Positions 9,039 to 16,628 of a stretch of DNA of 64,000 nt are shown piece after piece. Location of the stretch: the NCBI GenBank assembly GCA_016721725.1, contig JADKHN010000006.1:186001-250000 (forward strand), read 5' to 3'. Within the stretch, counting starts at the first letter, position 1; each line of letters opens with the position of its first letter. A program made the translations under genes and the position numbers. Under the pieces are notes generated by a model, which saw nothing but the letters and a program-made list of their open reading frames with translations, had not been told where the DNA came from and made no database searches. Source of the DNA: Chitinophagaceae bacterium (GTDB taxonomy: Bacteria > Bacteroidota > Bacteroidia > Chitinophagales > Chitinophagaceae).

Positions 9039-9320
9039 TTATTTAACCACCACTTCCTTCACCACCTTCTCCTTCATCGCCTCATTGATCCTTTCGATGA
9101 TCTTTTCTTTCTGAAACAGGAGTTCATTCTTCAGTGGGGCAACGGAAGTCGTGATGAAAAGGGTCTGGTTGATGATCTGGATCTTGTCGGTGTACTTGGC
9201 GATGGTCTTACCCATGATCTCTTCCCAGATCTCTTCGATACGCAGGGCCTGGATACCGCTCTTCAGGCGGCTTTTACTGAGAAATTGCTGCAGGGCTTCT
9301 TGTAAGGATACTTCTCCCAT
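9039..9320 (-). CDS. DUF721 domain protein (DciA-like)
   Basis: A 93-residue protein matching the DUF721 family: E-E-I-W-E-E-I-M-G-K-T-I-A-K-Y-T, then L-F-I-T-T-S-V-A-P-L-K-N-E-L and a Lys/Glu-rich C-terminus. Members include the replicative-helicase loader DciA; short Bacteroidota versions usually lie beside recF, as here. A role in replication or DNA binding is inferred from family and neighbour. It lies 114 nt downstream of recF on the same strand, separated by repeats. Confidence 0.8.
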   Translation of the reverse strand: MGEVSLQEALQQFLSKSRLKSGIQALRIEEIWEEIMGKTIAKYTDKIQIINQTLFITTSVAPLKNELLFQKEKIIERINEAMKEKVVKEVVVK

Positions 9321-9345
9321 GCTGTAAAAATATGGTTTTAAGTAA

Positions 9346-9448
9346 CGGAAAATGGAAAAAGGAAAATGGAAAATCTTATGCTTCCTTAAAAAGAAAGTAC
9401 AGGCTCATTCAGAGCATTTTCCATTTTTCATTCTTCATTTTCCATTAT
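9346..9448. repeat. intergenic (A/T-rich) CATTTTCC-type repeat
   Basis: Repeats of GGAAAATGG (9348-9372) and, after a gap, of TTTCCATT/TTTTTCATT/CTTCATT (9417-9448), which are the reverse complement of each other. The last copy runs into the 3' end of recF. The same word order occurs after trxB (37938-37972), and a relative is inside the M1 peptidase gene at 54984. Confidence 0.6.
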
Positions 9449-10532
9449 TATCAAGTTCGACGATCTGAAAACCCACTTCCATCGTATGGAAAACCTCCTC
9501 CAGCCGGTCTCGGTGCGTATCCGTAATGAACACCTGTCCCTGGTTCTCGATACAGACCCAGCGCAGCAGGTTCTTCATGCGGTTGTCATCGAGCTTTTCA
9601 AAGACATCATCGAGCAGGAGCAGGGGAGGGAATCCTTTGCTTTTTTTCAGCAATTCAAATTCAGCGAGTCGTAAGGCGAAGAGCAGGCTCTTGCGCTGTC
9701 CCTGTGAGGCGGTGGAACGGAAAGGCTGACCATTCAGCTCCATGACGATCTCATCCTTATGGATCCCTGAGTTGGTACGTTGAAGGAGAAAATCTTTCTC
9801 GCGGAATTGATGCAAAAGGCCTTCGAAGCTGCTGTTGTGGAGCGGACTTTCATAAACCAGGCTGACCCTTTCTTCCGGATCGGCGATCTGGCTGTAGAAG
9901 CTGTTCGCCAGGGGAATTAATTCTGCACTGAACCGCTTTCTTTTCTCATAGATCAGGTTACCGGGCAGGATCAGTTGTTCGTCCAGTACATCCAGCAGGG
10001 CCCAGTCTGTCTTCCCCAATTCGGCAAAGCGTTTCAACGCGCTATTGCGCTGCAGGAGCACTTTGTTGTAGATGATCAGTTGCTGCAGGTAATCGGCGTC
10101 CATCTGGCTCAGCACGGTATCCATGAACCGGCGCCGTTCTTCACTGCCGCCTGTGATCAGTTCGATATCATCGGGCGCGATCATCACGGCCGGGAAACGG
10201 CCGATATGCTGGGATAATTTTTCATAAGGCGCCTCGTTCACCAGGAGTTCCTTCTTGCCCTGCCCACGCAGGATACAGACCAGTTTTTTGGGATCGGTCA
10301 GGGGATTCAGGTCGGCTTCCAGCCGGAAACCCTCCTGGCTGAACTGGATATTCAGCTGATCCGATTTTGAAAAATAGCTCCGCGTGAAACAACAGTAATA
10401 AATGGCATCCAGCAGGTTGGTCTTGCCCACGCCGTTCAATCCGCAGATACCCACGATCCGTTCGGTAAAAGGGAATACCGAGAACCCGTAATTCTTGTAC
10501 TGGGTAAGGGTTATTTTTTCGAGGAACAACAT
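9435..10532 (-). CDS. recF: DNA replication/repair protein RecF
   Basis: A 365-residue RecF, an SMC-like ABC ATPase that helps load RecA at gapped DNA. Visible features are Walker A in G-L-N-G-V-G-K-T-N (about residues 30-38), the early Y-K-N-Y motif of RecF, the Q-G-Q-R-K-S signature region and Walker B L-L-L-L-D-D-V-F-E-K-L-D. Length is normal. Unusually for bacteria in general, but commonly in this phylum, it is not in a dnaA-dnaN operon; its partner here is DUF721. The last few codons are formed by the A/T-rich intergenic repeat. Confidence 0.95.
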   Translation of the reverse strand: MLFLEKITLTQYKNYGFSVFPFTERIVGICGLNGVGKTNLLDAIYYCCFTRSYFSKSDQLNIQFSQEGFRLEADLNPLTDPKKLVCILRGQGKKELLVNEAPYEKLSQHIGRFPAVMIAPDDIELITGGSEERRRFMDTVLSQMDADYLQQLIIYNKVLLQRNSALKRFAELGKTDWALLDVLDEQLILPGNLIYEKRKRFSAELIPLANSFYSQIADPEERVSLVYESPLHNSSFEGLLHQFREKDFLLQRTNSGIHKDEIVMELNGQPFRSTASQGQRKSLLFALRLAEFELLKKSKGFPPLLLLDDVFEKLDDNRMKNLLRWVCIENQGQVFITDTHRDRLEEVFHTMEVGFQIVELDNNGK

Positions 10533-10657
10533 CGGTCTGCAAGATAAGTAATGTAAGACCGGCCGGTGTAAAACGGGGTGATTTAGTACGGAAAAAGGCC
10601 GGAAAAGGCCCGATTTTGCGTTTCCTAATTCCTTATTCCTAATTCCCTTTTCTACCT

Positions 10658-10665
10658 TATCTTTG
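10658..10665 (+). promoter_or_regulatory. -7 box upstream of pdhA
   Basis: TATCTTTG fits TAnnTTTG exactly, 20 nt upstream of the pdhA start. No clear -33 TTTG is present at the right distance. Confidence 0.5.
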
Positions 10666-10685
10666 CCGACTAAAAAACAAACCCA

Positions 10686-11678
10686 TTGGCAACGAAGTTT
10701 TCTAAAGAAACTTATTTATACTGGTACGAACTGATGCTGCTTCTTCGCCGTTTTGAAGAAAAGACCGGTCAGCTCTACGGAATGCAGAAGATCAGGGGTT
10801 TCTGCCATCTCTATATCGGGCAGGAAGCCGTAGCGGCAGGCTGCATGACCGCCACCAATCCCGACGACAAATTCATTACAGCCTACCGTGATCACGCCCT
10901 GGCCATTGCCAAAGGCATCACCCCGGGGGCCTGCATGGCCGAACTCTATGGAAAGGCCACGGGATGCAGCAAAGGAAAGGGGGGCAGCATGCACTTTTTC
11001 GGACTCAAGGAGAATTTCTTTGGCGGACATGGTATCGTCGGTGCCCAGATCGGCACCGGGGCGGGTATCGCTTTCGCTGAAAAATACCGGGGCACCAATA
11101 ATGTGATCCTCTGTTTCTTTGGTGACGGAGCCGCGAGGCAGGGCATGTTACATGAGACCTTCAACATGGCGATGCTCTGGGACCTTCCGGTGGTCTTCAT
11201 CTGTGAGAACAACAATTACGCCATGGGCACTTCCGTGGCCCGTACCAGCAAGGTGCTGGATATCTATAAACTGGCCGACGCCTATGACATGCCCGGTGAC
11301 AGCGTTGACGGTATGAGTCCGGAAGACGTTCACAACGGCGTATTGAGAGCCGTTAACCGGGCGAGAGAGAAAGGCGGACCCACTTTACTGGAGATCAAAA
11401 CCTACCGTTACAAGGGCCATAGCATGAGCGACCCGCAGAAATACCGCAGCAAGGATGAAGTGGAGGAGTACAAGGAAAGGGATCCGATCGATCATGTCCT
11501 GAGGGTGCTGAAGGAAGAATATAAGGTGGGAGATACTGATATTGAGGTGATCAACAACCGGGTGAAGCAGCAGGTCGACGATTCGGTCACCTTTGCTGAG
11601 GAAAGTCCGTGGCCCGATGACAGTGAACTCCTGAAAGATGTTTATGTTCAGGAAGATTATCCGTTCATTGTAGACTAA
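10686..11678 (+). CDS. pdhA: pyruvate dehydrogenase E1 component, alpha subunit
   Basis: A 330-residue alpha subunit of pyruvate dehydrogenase E1. It carries the thiamine-diphosphate-binding G-D-G-A motif followed about 25 residues later by N-N (G-D-G-A-A-R-Q-G...E-N-N-N-Y-A-M-G-T). It also has the R-Y-K-G-H-S-M-S-D-P phosphorylation-loop region typical of pyruvate-type E1 alpha. The only start that keeps the conserved N-terminus (A-T-K-F-S-K-E-T-Y) is a TTG at 10686; the next ATG would delete 16 residues. Its partner pdhB is encoded separately at 1126. A -7 box lies 20 nt upstream. Confidence 0.94.
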   Translation: MATKFSKETYLYWYELMLLLRRFEEKTGQLYGMQKIRGFCHLYIGQEAVAAGCMTATNPDDKFITAYRDHALAIAKGITPGACMAELYGKATGCSKGKGGSMHFFGLKENFFGGHGIVGAQIGTGAGIAFAEKYRGTNNVILCFFGDGAARQGMLHETFNMAMLWDLPVVFICENNNYAMGTSVARTSKVLDIYKLADAYDMPGDSVDGMSPEDVHNGVLRAVNRAREKGGPTLLEIKTYRYKGHSMSDPQKYRSKDEVEEYKERDPIDHVLRVLKEEYKVGDTDIEVINNRVKQQVDDSVTFAEESPWPDDSELLKDVYVQEDYPFIVD

Positions 11679-11721
11679 AACAACAATTCAATTTCATATT
11701 TCATCATTTACAATTTCAAAA

Positions 11722-12447
11722 ATGGCAGATAAGCAAATTACAGCAGAAACGGTTGAGGTCAATGTGATCGATAAGGCCAGGGGTTTCTGGGCTAAGAACA
11801 GCAAGAGCATCATCATCGCCGGATCGGTATTGATCCTGCTTACCGGTGGTTACCTGGGGTATAAATATTTCTACAAGATCCCAAGGGAGAACAAGGCCAG
11901 CGAAATGATCTTCCCGGCCGAAAAACTGTTCGGCAAAATGGCCACCACATCCAGCTACGGCAAGGATACCCTCAACATCGTGTTGAACGGAGGTAACCTG
12001 GAAGGCAACAATGTGACCGGCTTGCTGAAGATCATCAGCCAGTATGGCAATACCCTGGCCGGAAACAGGGCCCGTTACATGGTAGGCGCCTGTTACCTGC
12101 AACTGAAAGAATACGACAAAGCGATCAAACAGCTGAAGGAATTCGACGGTCACGGCGCCAGCCAGGTCCAGAGCAAGGCCTATATCCTGCTGGGACATGC
12201 ATACAGCGAACTCAAGAAGACCGATGACGCCCTGAGCTATTATAAGAAAGCGGCCGATGCAGGAGATGAGGATCAGGGAATGGCTACGGAAGCCCTCTAC
12301 ATCGCCGGCCGTTATGCCGAGGCCATGGGTAAGAACAAGGAAGCCATCGAATTATTCCAGAAACTGAAGGACGAATACCCCGCCAGCCAGCATGTGGCAT
12401 CAGGTGATGTTGACCGTTACCTGGGCAAGCTGGGCATCAATAAATAA
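11722..12447 (+). CDS. membrane-anchored tetratricopeptide repeat protein
   Basis: A 241-residue protein with a short cytoplasmic N-terminus, one transmembrane helix (about residues 33-54, I-I-I-A-G-S-V-L-I-L-L), and then at least three TPR-like helical pairs, for example A-R-Y-M-V-G-A-C-Y-L-Q-L and A-Y-I-L-L-G-H-A-Y-S-E-L. The topology resembles the YfgM/YbgF-type periplasmic TPR proteins that act as scaffolds or chaperones at the envelope; this is by similarity of layout only. It is followed 11 nt later by ribH and is likely co-transcribed with it. Confidence 0.8.
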   Translation: MADKQITAETVEVNVIDKARGFWAKNSKSIIIAGSVLILLTGGYLGYKYFYKIPRENKASEMIFPAEKLFGKMATTSSYGKDTLNIVLNGGNLEGNNVTGLLKIISQYGNTLAGNRARYMVGACYLQLKEYDKAIKQLKEFDGHGASQVQSKAYILLGHAYSELKKTDDALSYYKKAADAGDEDQGMATEALYIAGRYAEAMGKNKEAIELFQKLKDEYPASQHVASGDVDRYLGKLGINK

Positions 12448-12458
12448 ACCTTGCGATC

Positions 12459-12947
12459 ATGGCGGTATCCAATCCCCAAATATATTCCACTGCAGGCATC
12501 CCCATTCCACCGGATGCCTGTATTGTTTTGGTCCGCACCGAATGGAATGCAGAAACGGTGGATAAACTGGAATCGGGTTGTGTTGCTGTGCTGGGTGAGG
12601 CAAAGGTCGCCTTCAGGATCCTGACCGTTCCCGGTGCATTCGAGATCCCTTTTGGCATCAAAGCCTATTGGGAAGAACATAAAGCGAAATCAGACAAGCC
12701 AGCCGCTTTCATCGCGCTGGGCTGTGTACTGCGCGGCGATACGCCGCATTTCGATTATGTATGCAGGGCCGTTACCGATGGCGTACTGCAACTGAACATG
12801 ACCTTGCCCGTGCCCACTATCTTTGGCGTGCTGACCGTCGATGACCAGCAACAGATCGACGAAAGAGTGGGAGGCAGGCACGGACATAAAGGAATGGAAG
12901 CCGCCGTCACCGCGATCAAAATGATCGCATTGAACGGTAATCTTTAA
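12459..12947 (+). CDS. ribH: 6,7-dimethyl-8-ribityllumazine synthase
   Basis: A 162-residue lumazine synthase that condenses 5-amino-6-ribitylaminouracil with 3,4-dihydroxy-2-butanone 4-phosphate in riboflavin synthesis. Diagnostic stretches are V-P-G-A-F-E-I-P (substrate pocket), A-L-G-C-V-L-R-G-D-T-P-H-F-D-Y with the catalytic His, and G-V-L-T-V-D. Length is normal. No other rib gene is close; it sits in a short plus-strand run between the TPR gene and the LutA-like gene (spacings 11 and 10 nt). Confidence 0.95.
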   Translation: MAVSNPQIYSTAGIPIPPDACIVLVRTEWNAETVDKLESGCVAVLGEAKVAFRILTVPGAFEIPFGIKAYWEEHKAKSDKPAAFIALGCVLRGDTPHFDYVCRAVTDGVLQLNMTLPVPTIFGVLTVDDQQQIDERVGGRHGHKGMEAAVTAIKMIALNGNL

Positions 12948-12957
12948 CTTAGACCTC

Positions 12958-13680
12958 ATGATCGTCCAACTTTTCATACCCTGTTTCGTAGACCAGCTTT
13001 ATCCACAAACCGCCTTCAACATGATCAAGGTACTGGAGAAGGCCTGTTGTGAAGTGCGTTATAATACCGATCAGACCTGTTGTGGCCAGCCCGCCTTCAA
13101 TGCGGGGTTCTGGGAAGAATCAAAATCCGTATGTTCCAAATTCATCCGGGATTTCGAAGGAGCGGATTACATTGTTGCACCCAGCGCCAGCTGCGTGGGC
13201 TTTGTACGGAATTATTACCCCAAACTGTTCGATAATTCGGCCGCCCATAACCAGGTGAAAGATCTGGGCAAACGGATCTATGAATTCACCGAGTTTCTCA
13301 CCGATGTGCTCAGGATCGAGAACTATAGCGCCGAATTGAACGCTAAAGCCACTTATCATGATAGCTGCGCCGCCCTTCGGGAATGCCGGATCAAGGAAGG
13401 ACCCAGAAGATTGCTGGCCCATGTAAAGGGACTTGAACTGGTGGAGATGAACGATGTGGAGACCTGTTGCGGTTTTGGCGGAACCTTTTCCGTTAAGTTC
13501 GATGATATTTCTGCAGGCATGGCGGATCAAAAAGTACGAAATGCGATGGCCACCGGAGCGGAATACATCATTTCAACCGACCTGAGTTGTCTCATGCAGC
13601 TGGACGGATATATCAAAGGAAAAGAATTGCCGCTCAAGACAATGCACATCGCAGACGTACTGGCCAGTGGCTGGGAATGA
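12958..13680 (+). CDS. (Fe-S)-binding protein, LutA/YkgE-like
   Basis: A 240-residue protein with two CCG-type cysteine motifs (D-Q-T-C-C-G-Q-P and V-E-T-C-C-G-F-G-G), as in heterodisulfide-reductase-like subunits and LutA of the L-lactate-utilisation LutABC system. An additional D-S-C-A-A-L-R-E-C region fits the family. LutB and LutC are not adjacent, so a lactate role is only possible; the general role is electron transfer in oxidation of a 2-hydroxy acid. The last gene of the TPR-ribH cluster. Confidence 0.85.
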   Translation: MIVQLFIPCFVDQLYPQTAFNMIKVLEKACCEVRYNTDQTCCGQPAFNAGFWEESKSVCSKFIRDFEGADYIVAPSASCVGFVRNYYPKLFDNSAAHNQVKDLGKRIYEFTEFLTDVLRIENYSAELNAKATYHDSCAALRECRIKEGPRRLLAHVKGLELVEMNDVETCCGFGGTFSVKFDDISAGMADQKVRNAMATGAEYIISTDLSCLMQLDGYIKGKELPLKTMHIADVLASGWE

Positions 13681-13731
13681 ACCTGTCCTGTTTATTAATT
13701 CAACATTCTTAATTTAAAATTCATCTTAGCA

Positions 13732-14142
13732 ATGGCTTACTGGCTGGTAAAATCTGAACCCACGGTTTACAGCTGGGATCAGTTCGTAAAAGAAAAGCAG
13801 ACTTCCTGGACCGGAGTGCGCAATTACGCCGCGAGACTCAATCTGCGAGCGATGAAGAAAGGGGAACAGGTACTGTTTTATCACAGCAATGCGGGTACCG
13901 ATATCGTGGGCATCGCTACCGTGGCCAAGGAAGCATACCCCGATCCCACCACGGATGATACCGCCTGGGTCACTGTAGACCTTAAAGCGGGAAAAAAGCT
14001 GAAGAATCCGGTCACACTGGACCAACTCAAGAAAGATAAGCGGTTTGCAGATATGGACCTGGTCCGACTGGGGCGCTTGTCTGTTCAAAAAGTTAAAGAC
14101 GAAGAATGGGAACTCATCCTTCAAATGGCCGGTGAAAAATAG
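13732..14142 (+). CDS. EVE domain-containing protein
   Basis: A 136-residue EVE-domain protein (PUA-like fold). Visible family features are the N-terminal M-A-Y-W-L-V-K-S-E-P, Y-S-W-D-Q-F, W-x-G-V-R-N-Y-A-A-R and V-L-F-Y-H-S-N. EVE domains bind modified nucleobases in DNA or RNA; stand-alone versions like this one are widespread and their physiological ligand is unsettled. Nothing next to it suggests a restriction role. It is followed 62 nt later by a sirtuin gene. Confidence 0.92.
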   Translation: MAYWLVKSEPTVYSWDQFVKEKQTSWTGVRNYAARLNLRAMKKGEQVLFYHSNAGTDIVGIATVAKEAYPDPTTDDTAWVTVDLKAGKKLKNPVTLDQLKKDKRFADMDLVRLGRLSVQKVKDEEWELILQMAGEK

Positions 14143-14204
14143 GCCTCAGGCATTCAAATTGGGTCATTCCCGATCGGAAACCTTGAAATACAATTCACTC
14201 TTTC

Positions 14205-14891
14205 GTGCAAGCCAAGAAACATATTGTAGTCCTGACCGGTGCCGGTATCAGCGCGGAAAGCGGTTTAAAGACCTTTCGCGACAGTGACGGCCTGTGGATG
14301 GGATACAATATCGAAGACGTGGCCACACCCCGTGCATTCAGGAAAGATCCTCAACTGGTGCTTGATTTCTATAACATGCGTCGAAGAGACGTGGCGGAAG
14401 CCAGGCCAAATGCCGCACACCTGGGACTGGCAAGGCTTGAACAGGATTTTGAGGTCACCATCGTCACCCAGAATATCGATGACCTGCATGAACGGGCCGG
14501 TTCTACGAAAGTGGTGCATCTTCATGGCGAGATCTTCAAAATGCGGAGCATCGCGGATGAGCATACGATCTACGAGATCAGGGGATATCAGGCTGGGGAT
14601 ACGGATGACCAGGGAGTACAGCTGCGCCCGCATATCGTCTGGTTCGAAGAAGCGGTTCCCATGATCGGTGAAGCAGCGAGGATCATGACCAGTGCGGATA
14701 TTTTCATCCTCGTGGGCACCTCCCTGCAGGTCTATCCCGCGGCCGGATTGATGGATTATGTTCATCCGGATGTACCCAAATACATCATTGACCGGAAGAT
14801 ACCGCCGGTCAGGAACGCTGAAAATCTTATCCTGATCGAAAAACCGGCAACGGAGGGAGTGGAGGAATTGCTCAAGCTATTGATGGGATGA
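14205..14891 (+). CDS. cobB: NAD-dependent protein deacylase, SIR2 family (zinc-less)
   Basis: A 228-residue sirtuin that removes acyl groups from lysine using NAD. Motifs: G-A-G-I-S-A-E-S-G-L and F-R-D for NAD, T-Q-N-I-D-D-L-H, catalytic His in H-L-H-G-E, R-P-H-I-V-W-F-E-E. F-Y-N-M-R-R supplies the Tyr-x-x-Arg pair that class III sirtuins use for succinyl/malonyl substrates. The zinc-binding cysteine pairs are absent; the region after H-G-E-I-F-K has no Cys at all. Start is GTG at 14205; an upstream ATG is not available in frame. Confidence 0.9.
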   Translation: MQAKKHIVVLTGAGISAESGLKTFRDSDGLWMGYNIEDVATPRAFRKDPQLVLDFYNMRRRDVAEARPNAAHLGLARLEQDFEVTIVTQNIDDLHERAGSTKVVHLHGEIFKMRSIADEHTIYEIRGYQAGDTDDQGVQLRPHIVWFEEAVPMIGEAARIMTSADIFILVGTSLQVYPAAGLMDYVHPDVPKYIIDRKIPPVRNAENLILIEKPATEGVEELLKLLMG

Positions 14892-14929
14892 AATACTTGT
14901 GGCTGGTGTGATATGGGCCGGAATATCTA

Positions 14930-15035
14930 GGTGTCAAGACGGTTCAAAACCGTCAGACACCTTTACTCCCCGGCCGGTGTCTTCACCGAACGAAACCCCA
15001 TCCCCCGGTGTCCCCACCGACCGGAACCCCGATCC
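14930..15035. repeat. stem-loop plus two tandem 31-nt hairpin repeats
   Basis: First, an interrupted hairpin: GGTGTC...GACACC (14930-14935 with 14956-14961) enclosing ACGGTT/AACCGT (14939-14944 with 14948-14953). Then two near-identical units start at 14974 and 15005, each containing CGGTG-NNNN-CACCG and ending in an AACCCC-type tail. They lie between two convergent genes and share the GGTGAAGACACC core (reverse strand) with the element at 2190. They could double as a transcription end for either gene, but no T-run is present. Confidence 0.6.
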
Positions 15036-15036
15036 C

Positions 15037-16365
15037 TTAAAGATGGTTTTCCCTTTCAACAAACCGGACGCCCCATTCTTCCAATTCAGGTAAAACCAGA
15101 GAATAAATCTCAGGCGATACAGGTATATGCAAACCGCTCAGTTCTATCCTGCCGTTCAGGATCAGTTTAGCGGCTATGCCAAGGGGTAAGCCGACTGTTT
15201 TGGCCATGGCGGTATGGAACCTGTCATTCCCTTTAACGACCAGGGTGCTTTCAGCGCGCATGGAATTCCCTCCCGTTTCATATTCGAATTCATGCAGCAT
15301 CACGATCATGTCCTTGTCATCAGGTTGTAATGCCAGGTTCTTTTCCATGGCGAATTGCAGGACCTCCATGGCACTGCACAATCCTTTATTGATGTGGGTT
15401 TCAGCATCAAGCCAACCCAGGCAATCCAGTTGTTTCATGATGAGGGCCCGGTGAATTTCATCCGGTTTTTCGGAAAGCCATTCCCGGAAATCCAATTTAT
15501 CCAGGTGAGACTGGAAAAAAGCCGCCAGGCTCATGCCTTCCGTTTCATAAGCTTTTTCCTCATCCGTGAGCTTCAAGGATACGATATCATTCCAGCCCAG
15601 CATGAATTCAGGATGACGCAACGTGGTCCTTAAAAAAGTATCCGTTTCTCCCAGGTCATAGAGACCGATATAGGGTAGGGAGTCCCGGTTGGGATACCAG
15701 GAGAGGAAACCGATCTCTTCATTGACCTTTACGCCCCGTTCGGCGGAAAATAATAATTCATACGGTTCCCTGACCGTTTGCCCGTTTGCCCTGTACACGG
15801 CACCGGCTTTTCCGGCCATGACGATGTTCCGGGGGTTCCAGCTGATCTTGTAATGCCAGGGGTTGTCATCGCTTTCCGGCGCCACCAGTCCGCCGCAATG
15901 GCTTTTAAAAGACCGGATATGTCCTCCTGAAGCTTTTATGGCATGGATCATTTTCATGGCGCTCATATGGTCGATACCGGGGTCCAGTCCCATTTCACAA
16001 AGGAAGAGTATGCCTTTCTCCTTCAGTTCAGGCTCCAGTTCACGCAGGGCATCATCCACATAGGATGCGGTGAGCAGGTGTTTGGATAAACGGAGACAAT
16101 CCCGGGCGATGAGGATATGCAGGGCAGGGGGCATCATGGAAATCACCAGGTCGGCCCGGCTGATCAGGGAGGCCCGTTGCTCACTATTATTGATATCGGC
16201 TTCGATCGCTTCCGTTGAAGAGGCGTTTTTTGTTTTGGAGAGTATCAGGGCCTTGTCCGTATCGGCGATCAGGGTATGCCAGTGGTTAGGCCCGGCTTCA
16301 GAAACGAGGTAGTCGATGAGTACCGTAGCGGATTTACCGGCGCCGAAAAGCAGGATCGTTTTCAA
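15037..16365 (-). CDS. saccharopine dehydrogenase family protein
   Basis: A 442-residue protein of the saccharopine dehydrogenase / saccharopine reductase family. It begins with a Rossmann NAD(P)-binding motif (L-F-G-A-G-K-S-A), followed by the family's D-A-D-x-x-N region, a G-L-D-P-G-I-D-H-M-S-A motif and a G-x-x-G-L-V-A-P-E segment. The fold is used in lysine metabolism (saccharopine to aminoadipate semialdehyde plus glutamate, or the reverse), and in carboxynorspermidine synthesis in relatives. The exact reaction is not certain from sequence; no partner gene is adjacent. It is convergent with the sirtuin gene. Confidence 0.85.
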   Translation of the reverse strand: MKTILLFGAGKSATVLIDYLVSEAGPNHWHTLIADTDKALILSKTKNASSTEAIEADINNSEQRASLISRADLVISMMPPALHILIARDCLRLSKHLLTASYVDDALRELEPELKEKGILFLCEMGLDPGIDHMSAMKMIHAIKASGGHIRSFKSHCGGLVAPESDDNPWHYKISWNPRNIVMAGKAGAVYRANGQTVREPYELLFSAERGVKVNEEIGFLSWYPNRDSLPYIGLYDLGETDTFLRTTLRHPEFMLGWNDIVSLKLTDEEKAYETEGMSLAAFFQSHLDKLDFREWLSEKPDEIHRALIMKQLDCLGWLDAETHINKGLCSAMEVLQFAMEKNLALQPDDKDMIVMLHEFEYETGGNSMRAESTLVVKGNDRFHTAMAKTVGLPLGIAAKLILNGRIELSGLHIPVSPEIYSLVLPELEEWGVRFVERENHL

Positions 16366-16400
16366 TGTGGAATTTTAACGCAAATTACTGATTAAATGAC

Positions 16401-16441
16401 CACAGATCGCTCAGATCTAAAATCACTGATCGCACAGATCT
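16401..16441. repeat. pair of near-identical 18-nt direct repeats
   Basis: CACAGATCGCTCAGATCT (16401-16418) and CACTGATCGCACAGATCT (16424-16441) differ at two positions, with a 23-nt period. They sit in the 263-nt gap upstream of gyrA (16366-16628), between divergent starts. I see nothing else firm there. They may be an operator-like pair or a copy of a common Bacteroidota intergenic repeat. Confidence 0.45.
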
Positions 16442-16628
16442 GGGTGAATACTTACTGTTTCTTTTGTCCTGTTTCAGTGAAAATCCATGAGTGCGGACCG
16501 GTCTGATCCGGGGTTCCATTTTCTTCTCCACAAAGCCCCGGATAATGTGTAAAAATACCCCTCAAAAACACCCATTTTTTACCCGGAAAACGGTTTAAAA
16601 TCGGTACATTCGCAGCCTATAAAAACAT

